Shown here: positions 1 through 8,231 of the stretch, one piece after another
Layout: each line of letters begins with the position of its first letter
Position numbering within the stretch: the stretch's first letter is position 1
Origin: Terriglobia bacterium
Lineage (GTDB): Bacteria; Acidobacteriota; Terriglobia; Terriglobales; Acidobacteriaceae
Direction of reading: 5' to 3'
Assembly: GCA_021325035.1 (NCBI GenBank)
Contig: JAJPHW010000036.1
Coordinates: forward strand, 1-36,673
Length of the DNA stretch: 36,673 nt
Made by a program: the position numbers and the translations under genes
Notes under the pieces: generated by a model
What the model was told of the DNA's origin: nothing
The model's database searches: none
What the model saw: only the letters and a program-made list of their open reading frames with translations

Positions 1-188
1 GGAGATCCCAAGATAGAGGTGAACGCTCCGGTATTGTTCTCAATTCGATAAGCACTAATACCATTCTGAGGGATCGTTACGTAGGCATTGTGAGTCGCAC
101 CGCCTCCGCCACCAAAAACGCCACCGCAATTCGTTAATCCCGCCAGCATGAGTAAGCATGACAACAAGGCTAGGGCCCTGATTTGCAT
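1..188 (-). CDS. Lipoprotein, beta-propeller-like (5' end only)
   Basis: Only the first 62 or so codons lie in the window; the gene runs off the left edge. The start is an ATG at 188 preceded by GAGG and AAGGA-like bases. The N-terminus has a hydrophobic segment ending in a lipobox-like LTNC (Cys20), followed by a glycine-rich stretch, so it is probably a lipid-anchored exported protein. The following residues (AYVTIPQNGISAYRIENNTG) resemble the first blade of YVTN/lactonase-type seven-bladed propellers. Function is unknown; the propeller assignment rests on one blade only. It lies directly downstream of the outer-membrane barrel gene on the same strand. Confidence 0.6.
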   Translation of the reverse strand, partial: MQIRALALLSCLLMLAGLTNCGGVFGGGGGATHNAYVTIPQNGISAYRIENNTGAFTSILGS

Positions 189-215
189 TCCTTCAACCTC
201 TCGATGAAATCGTGT

Positions 216-770
216 TTACTTCAATGTCTTGCCGAAATGAAAGTCTATTCCGGCGGAAACCCGCAGATTGCTTTGGCTCACGTTATAGGTGTGCGTATTC
301 ATGTAGTCGGCCTGAAATACCCTGATAGAAAAACGGTGCAGGAAAGGGTAATCATATCCACCACCAACAGCGATGGAGCGACCCAGGGAACTGCCAACGC
401 CCGGAATCTCATTGCCGTTACGGGCCTTGCCGAATAGCGCGTGAGCAAACCATCTTCCGTGGTATCTCGAAATAGATGCTTCCGGCCCGGCCATAAAAGT
501 GTAGAAGTGCTGGTTTTGAGCAAAAGTTGCGCTCAGGTCGGCCGTGGCGGCAAAATTTGGCGTTATGTGGAATGAGCCTGCCAAATTACCACCGTCCAAG
601 CTCGAATAATCTAAATAACCGTAGCTCTTGGAGTCGAGTCGAAGATATGAATAGCCCCCAAATAGGTCATAACGTGTGGTTTGTGCTCCCGCAGTTTGGG
701 CCCGCGATTGTGTTCCCATAAAGAACAAAAACGATAACACGGCGAGAGCCAGGACTCGATGAAAGGTCAT
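216..770 (-). CDS. Outer-membrane beta-barrel protein
   Basis: A 184-residue protein with a signal peptide (residues 1-25, cleavage probably after SRAQ). The mature part is full of alternating aromatic/polar strands: FGGYSYLR near 37-44, a central GRWFAHALFG, and a C-terminal QADYMNT...SNLRVSAGIDFHFG ending in an amphipathic strand. This is the pattern of small eight-stranded OmpA/opacity-type barrels that are abundant in Acidobacteriota. The frame stays open 71 codons further upstream, but that stretch is basic and lacks barrel character, so I take the ATG at 770 directly before the signal peptide. No strong ribosome site is seen. It is transcribed away from the kinase gene. The substrate or role is unknown. 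Confidence 0.72.
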   Translation of the reverse strand: MTFHRVLALAVLSFLFFMGTQSRAQTAGAQTTRYDLFGGYSYLRLDSKSYGYLDYSSLDGGNLAGSFHITPNFAATADLSATFAQNQHFYTFMAGPEASISRYHGRWFAHALFGKARNGNEIPGVGSSLGRSIAVGGGYDYPFLHRFSIRVFQADYMNTHTYNVSQSNLRVSAGIDFHFGKTLK

Positions 771-1086
771 GATTTTCAATTGGATGCGCGCTATAGGTGA
801 ACTGAGGATTGAAATATACATTCGGGGAGGACTAAAGCAATCTCCTAATAATTTCTGTGGTCTTTTAGATTTTACCCGGAAATTGCCGATTTGCGAGGAC
901 TTATGCGATTTTTGCGGTAGCTTTGATCGGAATGATTTAGTGTCGTAGAAGTAAATAGCGAAATTATCTCTGTGATGGCACAATAAATCCTCCTCCCCAA
1001 CAATATGCCAAACGTAATCATGCTTATGACATTAGGATTTGGGGTCTAGGCCGTCCTAACATGCGGGCGCGTGAAGGGCAACTATC
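771..1086. other. Divergent intergenic region, no gene seen
   Basis: This 316-bp AT-richer stretch separates the outer-membrane barrel gene (minus) from the kinase gene (plus) and should hold both promoters. An open frame on the minus strand crosses it as an extension of the barrel gene, but its composition is not protein-like. I could not identify a convincing -35/-10 pair, RNA gene or repeat. Confidence 0.5.
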
Positions 1087-3639
1087 ATGACCGGCGAAGT
1101 CCTCGGGCATTATCGAATTTTGGAAAAGATAGGCTCGGGGGGCATGGGCGAAGTCTATCGAGCTACGGATGACCGCCTTGCGCGTGAAGTTGCCGTCAAA
1201 GTACTCCAACCCGGTTTTGCCGAGGACCAAGACCGCCTGCGCCGTTTTGAATTGGAGGCGCGAGCAGCCGCGGCGCTGAATCATCCCAACATCCTCGCTG
1301 TTTATGACATGGGCGTACACGAAGGCGCGCCTTATATCGTTTCGGAGTTGTTAGTCGGGAAGACACTACGTTCCTATATCAAAGAAGGCCCGATTCCACT
1401 GCGGCGAGTGACAGATTTTGCCGGACAGATTACACAGGGTTTGGTGGCGGCGCATGAAAAGGGAATTATCCACCGCGATCTCAAGCCGGAAAATATTTTT
1501 GTAACAGTTGATGGGCGCGTAAAAATCCTCGATTTCGGCATCGCCAAGCTCATACAGTTCGACAACAATGAACAATCCGTTACCACTATGACCACACAAA
1601 CCCGCACCGGCTCGGTGTTGGGCACTGTGGCTTATATGTCGCCCGAGCAGTTGCGTGGCAAGGGTGTTGATGCACGCAGCGATATCTTCAGCTTTGGCGC
1701 GATTTTCTTTGAAATGATGACGGGTAAGCGCGCTTTTACGGGCGAGACAAATGTGGACACGATGACGGCCGTGTTAAAGGAAGAGCCGAAGGAGTTGGCC
1801 GACGACTCCGATCGTCTGCCGCCGGCTTACGCGGGAATCGTTCGTCATTGTCTGGAAAAAGAGCCGGCGGATCGCTTTCAATCTGCGCGCGATCTTGCCT
1901 TCGCTTTAAAAGAAGCTGAGCACTATGGGAATGGCAGGACTCTGCCATCCCAACGGAAAACATTGCGCGCACCTAAGTGGATGCCGTGGGTTGCGGCGGC
2001 GGCGTTGCTTGCAACCGGAGGAGGGGTTGTCGGCACGATTCTCAAACCAGCCACAACACCGGAGTATAAGCGCCTGACCTTTGGAAGAGGGACTGTGTAT
2101 TCAGCGAGATTTACGCCTGATGGACGCAGCGTTTTGTACGGTGCGTCATGGAATGGGCATGCATTGCAAATTTATGCAACCGCGCCGAATTCGGATCTTG
2201 CGAATCCGCTGAATCTCAATGGTCATTTGCTGGCGGTATCACGCAACAACGAATTGGCCCTTGTTTTGGGCGGGATCCACGGCTCCCGGCTGGATTTCGA
2301 GCGGGGAACTCTAGCGCAAACACCGATGGCGGGAGGAGCGCCGCGAGAGCTCATGAAGGATGTTACGTGGGCGGATTGGAGCCCATCGGGAGAACTCGCA
2401 GTAGTTAATCGCGTGAATGGGCATGATCGTTTGGAATTTCCTATTGGCAAGTTGCTCTACGAAACCGTAGGAACCGTCAGCAATGTGCGCTTTTCTCCCG
2501 ATGGGCAGCGCATCGCCTATATTGACCATCCGCTTCGTTGGGACGACGGTGGTTCAATATGCGTCACTGACTTAAATGGCAAACATAGAACACTTTCCTC
2601 AGGATGGAGTTCCGCTACCGGGCTGGCATGGTCTCCACGTGGCAATGAAATCTGGTTTACGGCGGTTCAGACTGGCGCCAGTGATCGGCCACTGCGCGCC
2701 GTCACTTTATCGGGTGTGTTGCGCAAAGTTCTTAGCGTGCCGGGTAGTTTTACGATTCAGGATATCGCTCAAGACGGAAGAGTCTTGGTGGCCATGGAAG
2801 GGGAACGTCTGGCTATGGAGTGGGTTTCGCAAAGCCGTGGCCAGCAAAAAGAGCAAGATCTTTCCTGGTTTGATTGGACGGTTGCCAAAGACATTTCGCC
2901 TGATGGACAGTGGGTTTTATTTGAAGAAAGCAGTGAAGCTACCGATGCGAGCAATGCCGTGGCGATGCGCAAGGTGGATGGATCTCCTCCTGTGCATTTG
3001 GGGGATGGCACGGCCTACAATTTCTCTCCCGACGGCAAATGGGTACTTTCCGTGAATTCCAAACCAGCGGAAGTGACTCTGCTCCCAGTGGGCGCTGGGC
3101 GGCCGCGTGTTATTCCACTACCGATGTTGGAAAGCATGCAGTTGGGGGCCAATTTCTTTCCCGACGGGAAGCATGTTCTGGTTAATGCCAACGAGGCGGG
3201 CCAGGGAGTCCGTACCTATATGGTTGAACTTGAGACGGGCATCATTCATCCCGTGACTCCCGAAGGTGTGAGTGCAGTGATGCCCTCGCCGGATGGCAAA
3301 TATTTGGCGGGTGTGACCGCTGATTATAAACTTGCTTTATTTCCTGTGGGAGTCGGCTCGCCGCGTGAAATCAGTACATTGGGTCCGGGAGTAAATACTC
3401 TGCGATGGACGGCGGACGGGAAGGGAATCTACGTTTACCGTTATGGCGAGGTCCCGTTGAAAGTGCAAAGGCTCGATTTGGCCACGGGCAAGTTAACGCC
3501 GGTCCGGGAGCTTGTACCCGAGGATCGCGCTGGAGTCGTTACGATTGGGCCAGTGGTTAGTAGTCGAGATGGGTCAGAGTATGCTTACACCTACTACCAA
3601 ATGTTGTCCGGTCTTTACGTAGTTTCCGGACTGAACTAA
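1087..3639 (+). CDS. Receptor-like Ser/Thr protein kinase with C-terminal TolB/WD40-like propeller
   Basis: An 850-residue PknB-type (Hanks) kinase. The glycine loop GSGGMGEVY is at 16-24, the ATP lysine in VAVK is Lys38, the catalytic loop HRDLKPEN is at 129-136 (Asp131), DFG at 149-151 and SPE at 185-187, so the kinase looks active. One transmembrane helix follows (about 298-319). The rest, predicted to be periplasmic, carries at least six propeller-blade motifs of the FSPDGxxxxY/V type (for example FSPDGQRIAY, ISPDGQWVLF, FSPDGKWVLS, FFPDGKHVLV, PSPDGKYLAG). This kinase-TM-propeller architecture is common in Acidobacteriota, where the propeller is assumed to sense ligands or envelope state; the ligand is unknown. 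A weak AAGG precedes the ATG at 1087. The gene converges on the oxygenase gene with a 7-bp gap. Confidence 0.93.
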   Translation: MTGEVLGHYRILEKIGSGGMGEVYRATDDRLAREVAVKVLQPGFAEDQDRLRRFELEARAAAALNHPNILAVYDMGVHEGAPYIVSELLVGKTLRSYIKEGPIPLRRVTDFAGQITQGLVAAHEKGIIHRDLKPENIFVTVDGRVKILDFGIAKLIQFDNNEQSVTTMTTQTRTGSVLGTVAYMSPEQLRGKGVDARSDIFSFGAIFFEMMTGKRAFTGETNVDTMTAVLKEEPKELADDSDRLPPAYAGIVRHCLEKEPADRFQSARDLAFALKEAEHYGNGRTLPSQRKTLRAPKWMPWVAAAALLATGGGVVGTILKPATTPEYKRLTFGRGTVYSARFTPDGRSVLYGASWNGHALQIYATAPNSDLANPLNLNGHLLAVSRNNELALVLGGIHGSRLDFERGTLAQTPMAGGAPRELMKDVTWADWSPSGELAVVNRVNGHDRLEFPIGKLLYETVGTVSNVRFSPDGQRIAYIDHPLRWDDGGSICVTDLNGKHRTLSSGWSSATGLAWSPRGNEIWFTAVQTGASDRPLRAVTLSGVLRKVLSVPGSFTIQDIAQDGRVLVAMEGERLAMEWVSQSRGQQKEQDLSWFDWTVAKDISPDGQWVLFEESSEATDASNAVAMRKVDGSPPVHLGDGTAYNFSPDGKWVLSVNSKPAEVTLLPVGAGRPRVIPLPMLESMQLGANFFPDGKHVLVNANEAGQGVRTYMVELETGIIHPVTPEGVSAVMPSPDGKYLAGVTADYKLALFPVGVGSPREISTLGPGVNTLRWTADGKGIYVYRYGEVPLKVQRLDLATGKLTPVRELVPEDRAGVVTIGPVVSSRDGSEYAYTYYQMLSGLYVVSGLN

Positions 3640-3646
3640 TTAATTC

Positions 3647-4696
3647 TCAATCAAGCGATCCGGGAAAATCTTTGTGTACATAGTGAAAAAAGATAGAAGT
3701 TGATGACTGCCCATTCCCCAGGCGGTTTCTCGAATGAGGGATTTGGCACCCGCGAAACAGGAGTGCATCGCCTAATCCTTGAAAGACCAGAACCTCACCT
3801 CGTTCAGTATGTAAACGCAATGGCCATGGAGTCTCAAGTTCAGGTTCTGGGGAATAATCTATACACAATGAGACTGTGAACTGGCATTGTTCCCGATCCT
3901 GGTGTTTTTCCAGGACCGCGCCTTGAGAATACGTTGAAAAATAGCTATAAGATGGCTTCAAAGGTTCGCCGACGAGGTCGGATATTTGTTTTGTAAGTTG
4001 TTGATGAAAGAATTTGGCAATTGGTTCATTGTGCGCAATGTAGCGGAGGCCACTCTGCATGTCTCCACACCGGAAGTGTCCGCTTCTTAGATGATGCCGG
4101 TAATAACGCCGTAAGGATGCCAGATGGAAGGGATGAATCAGCTGCGCGACGGGAACGTACCCGTTATCCTGGAATTTCTGACGGCTGTATTCAAGCGCCT
4201 GTCTTCTCTGTTTGTGAGAATGGCTGTGGTTTTCTTCAACCGCGATTCCGGCAGCTTTCAGTACGGAGAGAATATCTTTTGAAATGCCGACTGGTAACTC
4301 AGCGCCAGGTTCGATTCCAGCCAGCAATTCGTTTAGGCGAGGCCCCAACCAGTAGGGCATGGCAGAGTGAGTAAAAGCATCCCAGACCCAAATTATCGAA
4401 TTCGAATTTAGCGATGATCCGCAGGCAAAAAAATCATTCGGAAATTCAACGTCACGCGGTTTGGAGAACGAACATTCGGGGTTGAAAACCCACTTGCAAT
4501 CAGGCGGAGCTTTCTCGAGAACAGAGCTGAGGTACCTCTCTGGTACGAGAAACTCCGGCTGATCGTCAAGGCAACAATAGTAGAGCGATCGAGACGGCGG
4601 AACTGATCCTGACGGACGTGCGGTGACCGTCGGGCCGCCACTCACTAATCGCTCTATCCATTGCAACCAGTCGCTATTTTCTATCTGCGAAACCAT
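3647..4696 (-). CDS. 2OG-Fe(II) oxygenase-like protein, second gene of pair
   Basis: A 349-residue protein. The C-terminal part (about 245-349) fits the double-stranded beta-helix of Fe(II)/2-oxoglutarate oxygenases: a distal Tyr/Ser strand, the HxD metal motif in EKHQDREQ (His265, Asp267), then IPHSRNRL with the third ligand His321 and a nearby Arg (323 or 325) suited to 2-oxoglutarate. The N-terminal 240 residues are not recognised; they contain paired cysteines (CC 41-42) and a stretch around 115-153 that could be a small helical or winged-helix-like unit. Its start overlaps the end of the upstream oxygenase gene by 16 nt, so the two are probably translationally coupled. Prolyl hydroxylation is one possible reaction, but the substrate is unknown. 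Confidence 0.72.
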   Translation of the reverse strand: MVSQIENSDWLQWIERLVSGGPTVTARPSGSVPPSRSLYYCCLDDQPEFLVPERYLSSVLEKAPPDCKWVFNPECSFSKPRDVEFPNDFFACGSSLNSNSIIWVWDAFTHSAMPYWLGPRLNELLAGIEPGAELPVGISKDILSVLKAAGIAVEENHSHSHKQRRQALEYSRQKFQDNGYVPVAQLIHPFHLASLRRYYRHHLRSGHFRCGDMQSGLRYIAHNEPIAKFFHQQLTKQISDLVGEPLKPSYSYFSTYSQGAVLEKHQDREQCQFTVSLCIDYSPEPELETPWPLRLHTERGEVLVFQGLGDALLFRGCQIPHSRNRLGNGQSSTSIFFHYVHKDFPGSLD

Positions 4697-5787
4697 CCGT
4701 TTACCGTAAACCGGCTGTCGGCGAAAACCCGTGAAGGCGTTTCGACCGGAGTAATTTCGTGTGCTAAGGAGCTGGCAAACAATACGGCCTGATTTTGCTC
4801 AGGTTTAATTGAGCGATAGGTCGCTGTTGGCCTATACATACCGCGATCGAATTGAGAATCATAGATGCGCAACTCGCCGCCACCAAAAGGTTTGGGTTCG
4901 CGATGGAAGAAATAGACGAAAGTGATTTCGCGGGTAGCGACTTCTCCTTCGCCGTTATCGTTGTGCCAATGAAAAAAATCACCATCGTTGCTGGCTGTAA
5001 TTTGCGTTTCCACCCGTGTTACTTCAAATTCTGGATGGTTTAGTCTTGCCAAAACACGAGGTAGTGCTTTCCGTAAACGATTGACGATTATCTCGCGATG
5101 CGGTCCTAACTCCATTAGCACCCTGGAGCGCCGGGTTTCATAATCCACAGTGCCACCTGGGACGCCAGGAGAAATGACCTGGCTAATATTGAACTCCATC
5201 TCTTTTTCCAGGGCATATTGCATCAACGCTTGTAGTTCGATTGGAGACAAGAACTCATCAAGAATTACGTAATTCGCCGGCAAGAAGCGCGGTGGCGCTT
5301 CGGGCGAGTTAGTCTCCAGGACAGCAACGGCGGCTTCCCTGCGTTCCACTGAATACCGATGTGGGGTTGCACCCGGCGGATTTGGACCTGGAGGATGGGG
5401 TGGTTCTGGATCGCGAGGCACGGGTGGTGAAGTAACCGGCGGAATTCCTGCACGAATCTCTATGCCCGGTGGATTTGGTCCCGGCGGATGTGGTGGATTT
5501 GGATCGTCAGGTCCGGGTGGGGTCATGGGTGGCGTGCCGAAACGGTATTTAGGCCCACCTTCTAAGAGACTGAGAATGGACTCTCCCAGAACTCGTTGGG
5601 CGCGACGAGATACCACTTCACCTACAGCGCGTGCGATGACTTGTTTGACAGCTTGGCTGCACGTGTTTTCCAGTTTGGTTGTTTCTTGGACAAGTACGGT
5701 CACAAGTTCTTTTTCTTGTGAGCTTAATATCCGATCGTCCGTTGTGAATCGTTCCGCTAAGTTGGTTACGTTGTCGCTGGGGTTCAT
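4681..5787 (-). CDS. 2OG-Fe(II) oxygenase (prolyl 4-hydroxylase-like) with helical N-terminus and Pro-rich repeats
   Basis: A 368-residue protein starting at the ATG at 5787, chosen because GAGGAGG lies about 8 nt upstream; an in-frame GTG at 5808 is less likely. Residues 1-78 are predicted helical and end in LLEGG. Residues 85-140 are proline-rich with two copies of PPHPPGPNPPG (98-108 and 129-139), part of a roughly 31-residue duplication. Residues 168-368 are a clear oxygenase domain of the prolyl-4-hydroxylase/SM-20 type: LDEFLSPIEL, HWHND (iron ligands His275, Asp277), GGGELRIYD, LAHEITPV (third ligand His343) and DSRFTVNGWF (Arg359, for 2-oxoglutarate). It is followed by a second oxygenase gene overlapping by 16 nt. 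The proline repeat could be linker, substrate, or both; that is inference. Confidence 0.85.
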   Translation of the reverse strand: MNPSDNVTNLAERFTTDDRILSSQEKELVTVLVQETTKLENTCSQAVKQVIARAVGEVVSRRAQRVLGESILSLLEGGPKYRFGTPPMTPPGPDDPNPPHPPGPNPPGIEIRAGIPPVTSPPVPRDPEPPHPPGPNPPGATPHRYSVERREAAVAVLETNSPEAPPRFLPANYVILDEFLSPIELQALMQYALEKEMEFNISQVISPGVPGGTVDYETRRSRVLMELGPHREIIVNRLRKALPRVLARLNHPEFEVTRVETQITASNDGDFFHWHNDNGEGEVATREITFVYFFHREPKPFGGGELRIYDSQFDRGMYRPTATYRSIKPEQNQAVLFASSLAHEITPVETPSRVFADSRFTVNGWFRR

Positions 5788-5966
5788 GACACACGCCTCC
5801 TCAATCACTCACGATTAGAAATCTTGCTGTCAGAACAAGAGTATCCAGCAGCCGGAGGAATTCCGGTACACGACGGGGAAAACAAAGGTAGCACAAAATC
5901 GATTTTCTTCAACAGAAAATTCGCAACGCAAGCAAGATTTCTGAGGAAAACACGGCAGTAATTATT

Positions 5967-6662
5967 TTATTTAGCGGCGAGTGCGCCGACCAGAGACGTA
6001 AAAATCTTAAAGCCATCAACACCACCCAGTTCCGGTTCACTCAGACGCTCAGGGTGTGGCATCATGCCGAGAACATTTCGTCCGGCGCTACAAATTCCGG
6101 CGATGTTGTCGAGCGAACCGTTGGGGTTAGCCGATTGACTGATCTGACCGGTAGCTTCGCAGTAACGGAATACGATGCGATTTTCGCGTTGCAACTCAGC
6201 CAATGTTGTCTCGTCACAGAAATAATTGCCGTCCATATGTCCGATGGGGATGGTAAGCACTTCACCCTGGCGGCAGGCATTTGTAAATGGAGTTTCGGTA
6301 TTTTCGACCCTCACATCCACTGGCTTGCAGACGTATTTCAGGCCAGCATTGCGCGTGAGTGCCCCTGGAAGCAAACCAGCTTCGCACAGAATTTGGAATC
6401 CATTACAAATCCCCAGTACCAACCCGCCACCAGCGGCGAATTTGCTGACCGATTCCATCACCGGAGAAAACTTTGCTATCGCGCCTGTGCGCAGATAATC
6501 TCCGTAGGCGAATCCTCCGGGTACGATAATGGCGTCGCAATTTTCCAAATCATGGGACTCATGCCAGAGAAATGTTACGGGCTGTTTGGCGACCTGTTGG
6601 ATAGTCCAATAGGCGTCGTGGTCGCAATTCGAGCCGGGGAAGACGAGCACTCCAAATTTCAT
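5967..6662 (-). CDS. purQ: Phosphoribosylformylglycinamidine synthase subunit PurQ
   Basis: A 231-residue class I glutamine amidotransferase subunit of FGAM synthase, which supplies ammonia to PurL for the fourth step of purine synthesis. The start [15 protein letters not shown] is typical of PurQ. The nucleophile is Cys86 in [10 protein letters not shown], and the His/Glu pair is His203 and Glu205 in MMPHPERL. The length equals that of the stand-alone Bacillus-type PurQ, so the organism should use the PurS/PurQ/PurL three-part enzyme; purS and purL are not in this window. The gene is transcribed away from the neighbouring AI-2E-type gene with a 44-bp gap. Confidence 0.96.
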   Translation of the reverse strand: MKFGVLVFPGSNCDHDAYWTIQQVAKQPVTFLWHESHDLENCDAIIVPGGFAYGDYLRTGAIAKFSPVMESVSKFAAGGGLVLGICNGFQILCEAGLLPGALTRNAGLKYVCKPVDVRVENTETPFTNACRQGEVLTIPIGHMDGNYFCDETTLAELQRENRIVFRYCEATGQISQSANPNGSLDNIAGICSAGRNVLGMMPHPERLSEPELGGVDGFKIFTSLVGALAAK

Positions 6663-6706
6663 CGCATGCCTCGCCGAGGGAATATAAAAAGTCTAACATG
6701 TGAAGC

Positions 6707-7171
6707 GTGAACCTTTACGAGCACCTTTCACTGACCGGCGACGCTCTTAAAAATTGGGCTATCGCGCAAGCTCAAGATTCTCTTGCTGTTGGCTTGCTTT
6801 GGCTTATCGGTCTGATGATTCTTCGCGTTCCTTTTGCGCCACTTTGGGCATTATTGGCGGCGACACTACAGATTGTTCCCCACTTTGGCCCGATTCTCGG
6901 GCTCATCGGGCCGGTTCTCTCCGCCACCATACGCTGGACGGATTGGGAGCATCCTCTTTACGTTCTCATGCTATACGCCTTCATTGTGGTGATTGATGGA
7001 TTCTTCCTTCAACCTTACTTAATGAAGCGAACCGCGAAGGTTCCTATATGGGCTTCTATTATCACGCCTATCATTCTCGGCACGCTGATCCCATTCTGGG
7101 GATTCCTGCTGGCACCTCCACTATTGGCCGTCATTTATGCATATCGGTCTTCAAGATCGAAGCCAATATAA
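6707..7171 (+). CDS. Short AI-2E transporter family membrane protein
   Basis: A 154-residue membrane protein that matches the C-terminal half of the AI-2E/PerM-type family: ALLAATLQIVPHFGPILGLI (helix plus the conserved P-x-x-G-P motif), a following helix pair ending GFFLQPYLMKRTAKVP, and IILGTLIPFWGFLLAPPLLAVI. Family members normally have about 330-380 residues and around eight helices; here only four or five hydrophobic segments are present. A TGA two codons upstream fixes the GTG at 6707 as the first possible start in this frame, and the DNA further upstream codes for purQ on the other strand. It is either a naturally short variant or a 5'-truncated remnant. The substrate is unknown. Confidence 0.7.
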   Translation: MNLYEHLSLTGDALKNWAIAQAQDSLAVGLLWLIGLMILRVPFAPLWALLAATLQIVPHFGPILGLIGPVLSATIRWTDWEHPLYVLMLYAFIVVIDGFFLQPYLMKRTAKVPIWASIITPIILGTLIPFWGFLLAPPLLAVIYAYRSSRSKPI

Positions 7172-7345
7172 AAGCACGACGGGGGCTCGCTCTCGATTCA
7201 TAATCCTTAACTGTCTTTGCATGGCTTATGGGGAAGGTCAAAACGCCGCCGTGCTGGTTTAATCTTTTCATCTTTGAATGTTCACGAACGCCGTTCCATC
7301 ATTTCAGTTGCGCCCATCCTTGTTTCTCCGCAGGAAACAATCCGA

Positions 7346-8227
7346 TCAGATCGGTCCTTGATAACGGCGCTGCCGAGCCGCGCCGTAGAGAAATAGCGCA
7401 GCGAATATCAAGCCGACCCACAGGCCGGGAGTGCTTAGAAATTTCGCCAAACTTAGGTGCGACATGGCCTCCATGGGTACTTTGCTGGACGTTTCCATGT
7501 CGAAAGGTTCCGGGCCCGAGAGCCGATATCCCAGCCATGAAGTGAAGTGCGAAGCGCGGAATGCTATCTTCTCAACCACCCCAATCGCGACGAAGGGTAG
7601 CGCCGCCCAGAGAAACACCGCCCGCTTTGCCCAACCGGAGACGAGCAGCATCCAGGCGTAGATGGGCGCATACCAAAGCATGTGCACAGTGAAAAGGTGA
7701 TAGAGCAACATCATCAAGTTCTGGAATAGTTGGGGCCACAGAGCGCTGGCGCTCATGCCACTCCCAAGCATGGCAAGACTGCTCAGGGAAAGCATGATCA
7801 ACTGCGCTACTACGACGATCGCGAATGAGAAAAGCGGTAAAAAGACAATAGGAATGCTCGCCTTCGACAGAACAGTTGTGAGATCGGATATTGGTAGTGA
7901 CTTCCAGAACAGAATGCTGCGGTCCCGGCGTTCTCCGTGCAGCGCCTCGAGAGAGTAGAAGATTCCCGCGATAAACGCCGCCCCCATGATCAAAGCGCTG
8001 ACGAAGTGGTAGGGCTCTTCCAGCACGGCACGCCGTTGCCCCAAGTCCGGCGTCGCTAATGCTCGTCCGATCGTGGCGATCAAGAAGGCAAACAATGCAA
8101 TCCCTGCCACTGCTAACGGCAAAACATAGAGGTAGCGGTTCTCCCAAAGTTCACGCTGCACCAACCAGTATAAGGGACGGGTCGGTTGAGGGTTTTCTTC
8201 GCGGATAGTATTCGATTGCATATTCAT
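7346..8227 (-). CDS. ABC transporter permease (ABC-2 type)
   Basis: A 293-residue membrane protein with about six hydrophobic segments (roughly 32-54, 74-92, 124-147, 176-197, 202-217, 266-284). The motif LEALHGERRDRSILFWKSLP (94-112 region), between the second and third helices, is characteristic of permeases that pair with YtrA-regulated ATPases. The ATG at 8227 is preceded by AAGGAG at a good distance. It begins 4 nt after the ATPase gene and is the last gene of the operon. It probably exports or removes something at the membrane (peptide or drug defence is common for this type), but the substrate cannot be read from sequence. Confidence 0.85.
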   Translation of the reverse strand: MNMQSNTIREENPQPTRPLYWLVQRELWENRYLYVLPLAVAGIALFAFLIATIGRALATPDLGQRRAVLEEPYHFVSALIMGAAFIAGIFYSLEALHGERRDRSILFWKSLPISDLTTVLSKASIPIVFLPLFSFAIVVVAQLIMLSLSSLAMLGSGMSASALWPQLFQNLMMLLYHLFTVHMLWYAPIYAWMLLVSGWAKRAVFLWAALPFVAIGVVEKIAFRASHFTSWLGYRLSGPEPFDMETSSKVPMEAMSHLSLAKFLSTPGLWVGLIFAALFLYGAARQRRYQGPI

Positions 8228-8231
8228 CGGG

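Noticed and set aside
771-983. 71-codon upstream extension of the outer-membrane barrel gene
   Set aside because: Basic, Ser/Lys-rich and without start signal; a normal signal peptide begins at the ATG at 770.
6054-6710. 218-codon plus-strand frame opposite purQ
   Set aside because: Antisense to an unmistakable purQ; no domain or start signal.
7320-7340. TTGTTTC/GAAACAA hairpin as terminator of the ABC operon
   Set aside because: Seven A/T-rich pairs and no U-run; too weak to call, though its position would fit.
7572-8147. 191-codon minus-strand frame within the ABC permease gene
   Set aside because: Same strand, other frame than a permease with good hydrophobic segments; composition is not protein-like.
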